Of a stretch of 64,000 nucleotides of DNA, positions 60,701 through 64,000 are shown piece by piece. Within the stretch, counting starts at the first letter, position 1, and the number at the start of each line of letters is the position of its first letter. The position numbers and the translations under genes are program-made. The stretch lies in NCBI GenBank assembly GCA_022747635.1, contig JAKTNV010000009.1, positions 68,036,407 to 68,100,406 of the forward strand, in the 5' to 3' direction. The notes beneath the pieces were generated by a model, which saw only the letters and a list, made by a program, of their open reading frames with translations, had not been told where the DNA came from and did no database searches. Source of the DNA: Hetaerina americana. Its lineage: Eukaryota; Arthropoda; Insecta; Odonata; Calopterygidae.

Positions 60701-61984
60701 ACTTATGATATGACAATAGTTTCAATAGGATAGTCATTTAGAATGATGTCAAAAGCGCTTATGATGACTAAAATATTTTATCACCAATAAATTCCCGGGC
60801 GGCTTTCGTCTTTTATAATCAATTACACATTACAACACCTTGCAACGGTATTGCAAAATTTGCACAAAAAACCTTTTATGAGGAAGAATGAATATATAAA
60901 ATAGAATAGAAACTTACACGATACTTGTAATGAAATCGAACGAATATGCCTGTAATGAATTGATATTGATAAAACCATTAGATGGGTTTCACAAAATTAT
61001 GTGCTCATTTATGTTGAGGACCAGAATCACTAATACAATGGAAATTCATGAGATCTAATTTTATATTGTTAAAAAGGTATATTATTTTGTTCATCGCGTT
61101 ATAGAAATGAAGTTTGGCTTGATTTTTCTTATGGTTTTTATATTATCTACAGGTACATAGGTAGTTAAATAATTTCATCAAGTCAGTCTTGGGCAATGCA
61201 TTTCTCAAGTTATTGCAAAGTAAGTTAATCAAATATTTTAAAACGATTTGATTTAAATACGATAGATTAATTCATACAATCCACAATATATTTCCAACAA
61301 CGTTTCATCATACTATTAATATTTACGGAATCTTTGAGTAAGTATTGGTGTAAAGCATAGGAATGTATATTTAGTTTCTTTCAGTAGTTTTCATACTTAA
61401 GAGAAGAACATGAGCCTAGACCAATTGCCTTTAACGGAACCCCGTTAACTCATTGATATTTTTGACTGTAACATATTTTAATCAAAATATGAGGGAGTAT
61501 AAATGACTCTTAATCATTTAAATACAGTGTATAGAATCTATCCTGTCTTCACTAAAACTTTGTTGAAAAATATTTTACGCATCAATATTATTACGTTATT
61601 GATAATTTTATAACTATTTTAAGGAATGGAGCGAGAAGAAAATGATATTTAGAAAACATAAAAAAGAGTAACCATGTTAACAAACATAGGCTTATTGGGG
61701 TATACGGTATTGTGACCCCAAGGGCAGAAGTTAAATGCAATCTGAAAATGAATAAAAAAATCTGAAATTAGTAGATGGAATTATAGCAAACTAGCAAAAA
61801 TAATGCAGAAAATTAGTGATATTCATTAGAAATAACTTTAATTAATATTAACATAACTACCACGAAGTTTGATAAATTAAGTGTCAAAGAACACACGGTT
61901 TTGTGGGGTCATTTAAATTGGAATAATAAAGTATTATTATGGTTGACTCTAGCGTATCTAGATAAATAATCCAAAACTATTCTA
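54721..61984. other. Long AT-rich stretch without identifiable genes
   Basis: No gene, RNA or intact repeat recognised. The minus strand at 57400-57700 carries lysine-rich pseudo-coding text that may be very old LINE tail, unprovable by eye. A short direct duplication (tatgacaatagtt) lies near 60684-60721. Confidence 0.45.
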
Positions 61985-62158
61985 ATGAAAGAAGACACTT
62001 TGCTTTTCCTCATAGAATTCTTTATTACCATCTAGGTTTCATTACAGCGTACCATCCACCATCTTAGGGACCTGAAGATGTCACGCTGCAACGAAACCTA
62101 GGTGGTAATAAAAAATTCTATGTGGAAATGGGAAGTCTTTTCCCTTCCTCATGAAGGA
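61985..62158. repeat. Older palindromic insertion (fold-back 3)
   Basis: Inverted arms, about 61990-62063 and 62068-62143, match imperfectly, with many substitutions. The best part is 62011-62050 against 62084-62123. The right arm holds CTGAAGA (62072-62078) and GAAAC (62093-62097); the left arm shows the complementary words in decayed form. The outer segments CCACC (62056-62060) and GGTGG (62101-62105) are complementary, as in fold-backs 1 and 2. Possible direct repeats atgaaaga (61985-61992) and atgaagga (62151-62158) differ by one base. Arm divergence makes it the oldest of the three. Confidence 0.65.
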
Positions 62159-63820
62159 CTTCCATCAGGTTACTCCTAAAACTGTGTCATTCAAAAATTT
62201 TAATAATGGTTTTTTCAAAACGTTTTCCTTATGGTTATTGCCTTGGATGATGTTTCATTTTTCCTACTTCAAATGTGTACCACAAGGAAACAAGCCTTTC
62301 ATGCATATTTGTAGCGTTCCATTTATCTTTTGATACAAAACACTCAATCATGCGCATCTGAAGAGCAATATGACTAGAAGGAAGTTTTGAAAAATTATGG
62401 GGAAATATGGAGATCACCAAGGGGACGTTACAATCTTTTGGTAATTTTCTAGTTTTATGTTCACTTCTTTTCACCTGTATTTAGGTGAAATAATTTCACT
62501 TATATTTAGGTGTTTTGTCTTACAAAGGAACCTCTAATACAAGTTGAGGCAGAAAATAAAACTACAGGAAATGTAAGGTTACCCGTGCGTGTCAAATTAC
62601 TTTTGAGATTTGATAGATGGGTGTTTTTGAAGCGTGAGCCGTAGACACTTTTCCAGCTCCTTATAGTTTAGATCCATGTGTTAAGTGGACTTTGGAATTT
62701 AAGACGAAAAGGCAAGAGACAGTGAAGATACAAGGGTTATACTAGTTTGGAAAATTGAGTACACTAGAGATAATCAATCCAATTTAAGGAAAAATATCTA
62801 CGGACGATGGAGAAATCTCAAAAAACACGAAAAAACATTATCTTCATCCTTCACTACACGATAAAATCTGTGCCGCTATGACTGCTCTTTCCTAAGTTTT
62901 GAAATTCATTACTTGGTAATATAAGAGCATAATAATTTCTCTTGATAAAATCAGAATAAAACATTAAAATCCTAATGGCTGTTCAATTAAAGGAATCTGA
63001 ATTATATTCATCGATATAAATATTTATTATACATGCTCTTAAGTGGAAATATTAATCCACCTCTTGTCTTTATTCTAATGATTTGTCTCCATTTCATGCA
63101 TTATCTTTTTGAAAACCTGTCTCTCAGGAATGAAAATGGAAAACTCAAAGGATTTAATATCAACGAATGTGCCAAGGAGGTAGGAAGGTCATGATATGTT
63201 GCAGGCAACATATATCGTAGTTCTAGTTGTGAATTCCATCTTCCGGTTTTCAATCAACAGTAATGGCGCAAAACATCCGGTCACCAACAAATAATTGCCT
63301 TGTTTCTATTATTTCTATTCACTACTGAGGTTAGATTAAAAATATGAGTATAGAATCGCTTCAACAAAGAACGTACATAAAAATACTGCTTGAAATATTC
63401 TTAGCATGCAATTTTAAGGAAATTGAAATAGGGCATATTTGAAAGAAAATACTAAATTGAGAAAAGAAAAGTATATTGTTAAAGGTTAGAATGAAACCAA
63501 AAAAATACCAATTTAGCTTTAAAATTAGAAATATAATTTAATACATTAAGTCATTAAAAAAAAGTCTTGAACATTTCTGTATACGATCTCTCTTGCAAAC
63601 CTCTTATGTATTTGCATTGAAATAAATCTGAGTTAGAATTCTGGACCCGGAAGTTCTAATCACTTCCTTTGTGTCCTCTATTATGCTGGGAAAATAAAAG
63701 TGCTTGTCTAATTTTTGGACACAATTCCAGCACAAGGGAGTGACAAAGACAGAACGACCTGAGAGATTCTGCGAGAGGAATGTCGTTATCGTCCCGCTTG
63801 ACTGCATTAGTAGATCCACT
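62159..63820. other. AT-rich DNA
   Basis: No recognisable gene. Overlapping short frames on both strands at 62151-62474 are treated as chance. Confidence 0.5.
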
Positions 63821-63824
63821 TGCT

Positions 63825-64000
63825 CCCGCGTTTAACTGATCTCCGTGTGTCAATCTCATTACAAAGCGTTTTGCCCCTCCTGCCTGGTCCCCTATCCCCC
63901 CGCCCCTCGACCTATTCCCTCATTCCGCTGCACTCCCCGCTTCCTACGTCGCTCCTCCCACACACCGTCTCCGACAGCCGAACGCATCGTGCGTGCTGCT
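63825..64000. promoter_or_regulatory. Left edge of CpG-rich island E
   Basis: C-rich, CpG-containing sequence begins near 63825 and runs to the end of the window, with the same pyrimidine-strand character as parts of islands B and D. It is truncated by the window. Confidence 0.4.

Overview
The window reads as non-coding, repeat-bearing DNA from an animal, most likely an arthropod and probably an insect. The reasons are decayed mariner transposases, APE-type non-LTR retrotransposon remnants, several tRNA-derived SINEs, long AT microsatellites and an AT-rich background broken by sharp GC-rich islands. There are no operons, ribosome binding sites or long conserved open frames. The species cannot be fixed from this sequence alone. 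I recognise no intact host protein gene; nearly all open frames of 60 codons or more are chance frames or pieces of dead transposons.

Layout. Positions 1-12.7 kb are a transposon graveyard: a minus-strand LINE reverse-transcriptase remnant (about 0.36-1.65 kb), a GC-rich block (2.1-2.7 kb), a tRNA-headed SINE (2.96-3.14 kb), a plus-strand LINE (about 5.5-8.5 kb) whose RT core is replaced by a mariner copy and a SINE scrap, a nearly full-length dead mariner (9.26-10.17 kb) and another LINE scrap (10.2-11.6 kb). A fold-back SINE with its own target duplication lies at 12.5 kb. Positions 16.0-16.4 kb hold a 418-bp near-perfect palindrome, 16.6-17.7 kb a third LINE relative, and 17.8-18.3 and 22.0-22.9 kb two more mariners. 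A CpG-rich island sits at 23.6-24.3 kb. Positions 24.3-44.5 kb are mostly plain AT-rich DNA with one more fold-back insertion (28.6-29.0 kb), SINE pieces and microsatellites.

Positions 44.5-54.7 kb are a cluster of large CpG-rich islands (44.55-49.5, 51.35-52.0 and 52.6-54.7 kb). Their purine and pyrimidine strands swap every few hundred bases. They contain G-quadruplex-type runs and two compact promoter-like motif groups: E-box/CCAAT/GC-box at 47.65 kb and CCAAT/CRE/CCAAT at 54.0 kb. They are the best candidates for promoters and first exons of host genes whose coding exons lie elsewhere. From 54.8 to 63.8 kb the DNA is AT-rich again, with a third fold-back at 62.0 kb, and another C-rich island begins at the right edge.

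The most interesting signal is the set of three unrelated-sequence fold-backs (16.0, 28.6 and 62.0 kb). All carry the same core on both arms: CTGARGA, a short stem-loop, GAAAY, enclosed by a further complementary pair. That plan resembles the hammerhead-ribozyme-like ends described for Penelope-like retroelements. Two of the three are bounded by direct repeats that look like target-site duplications, so each palindrome seems to have inserted as one unit.
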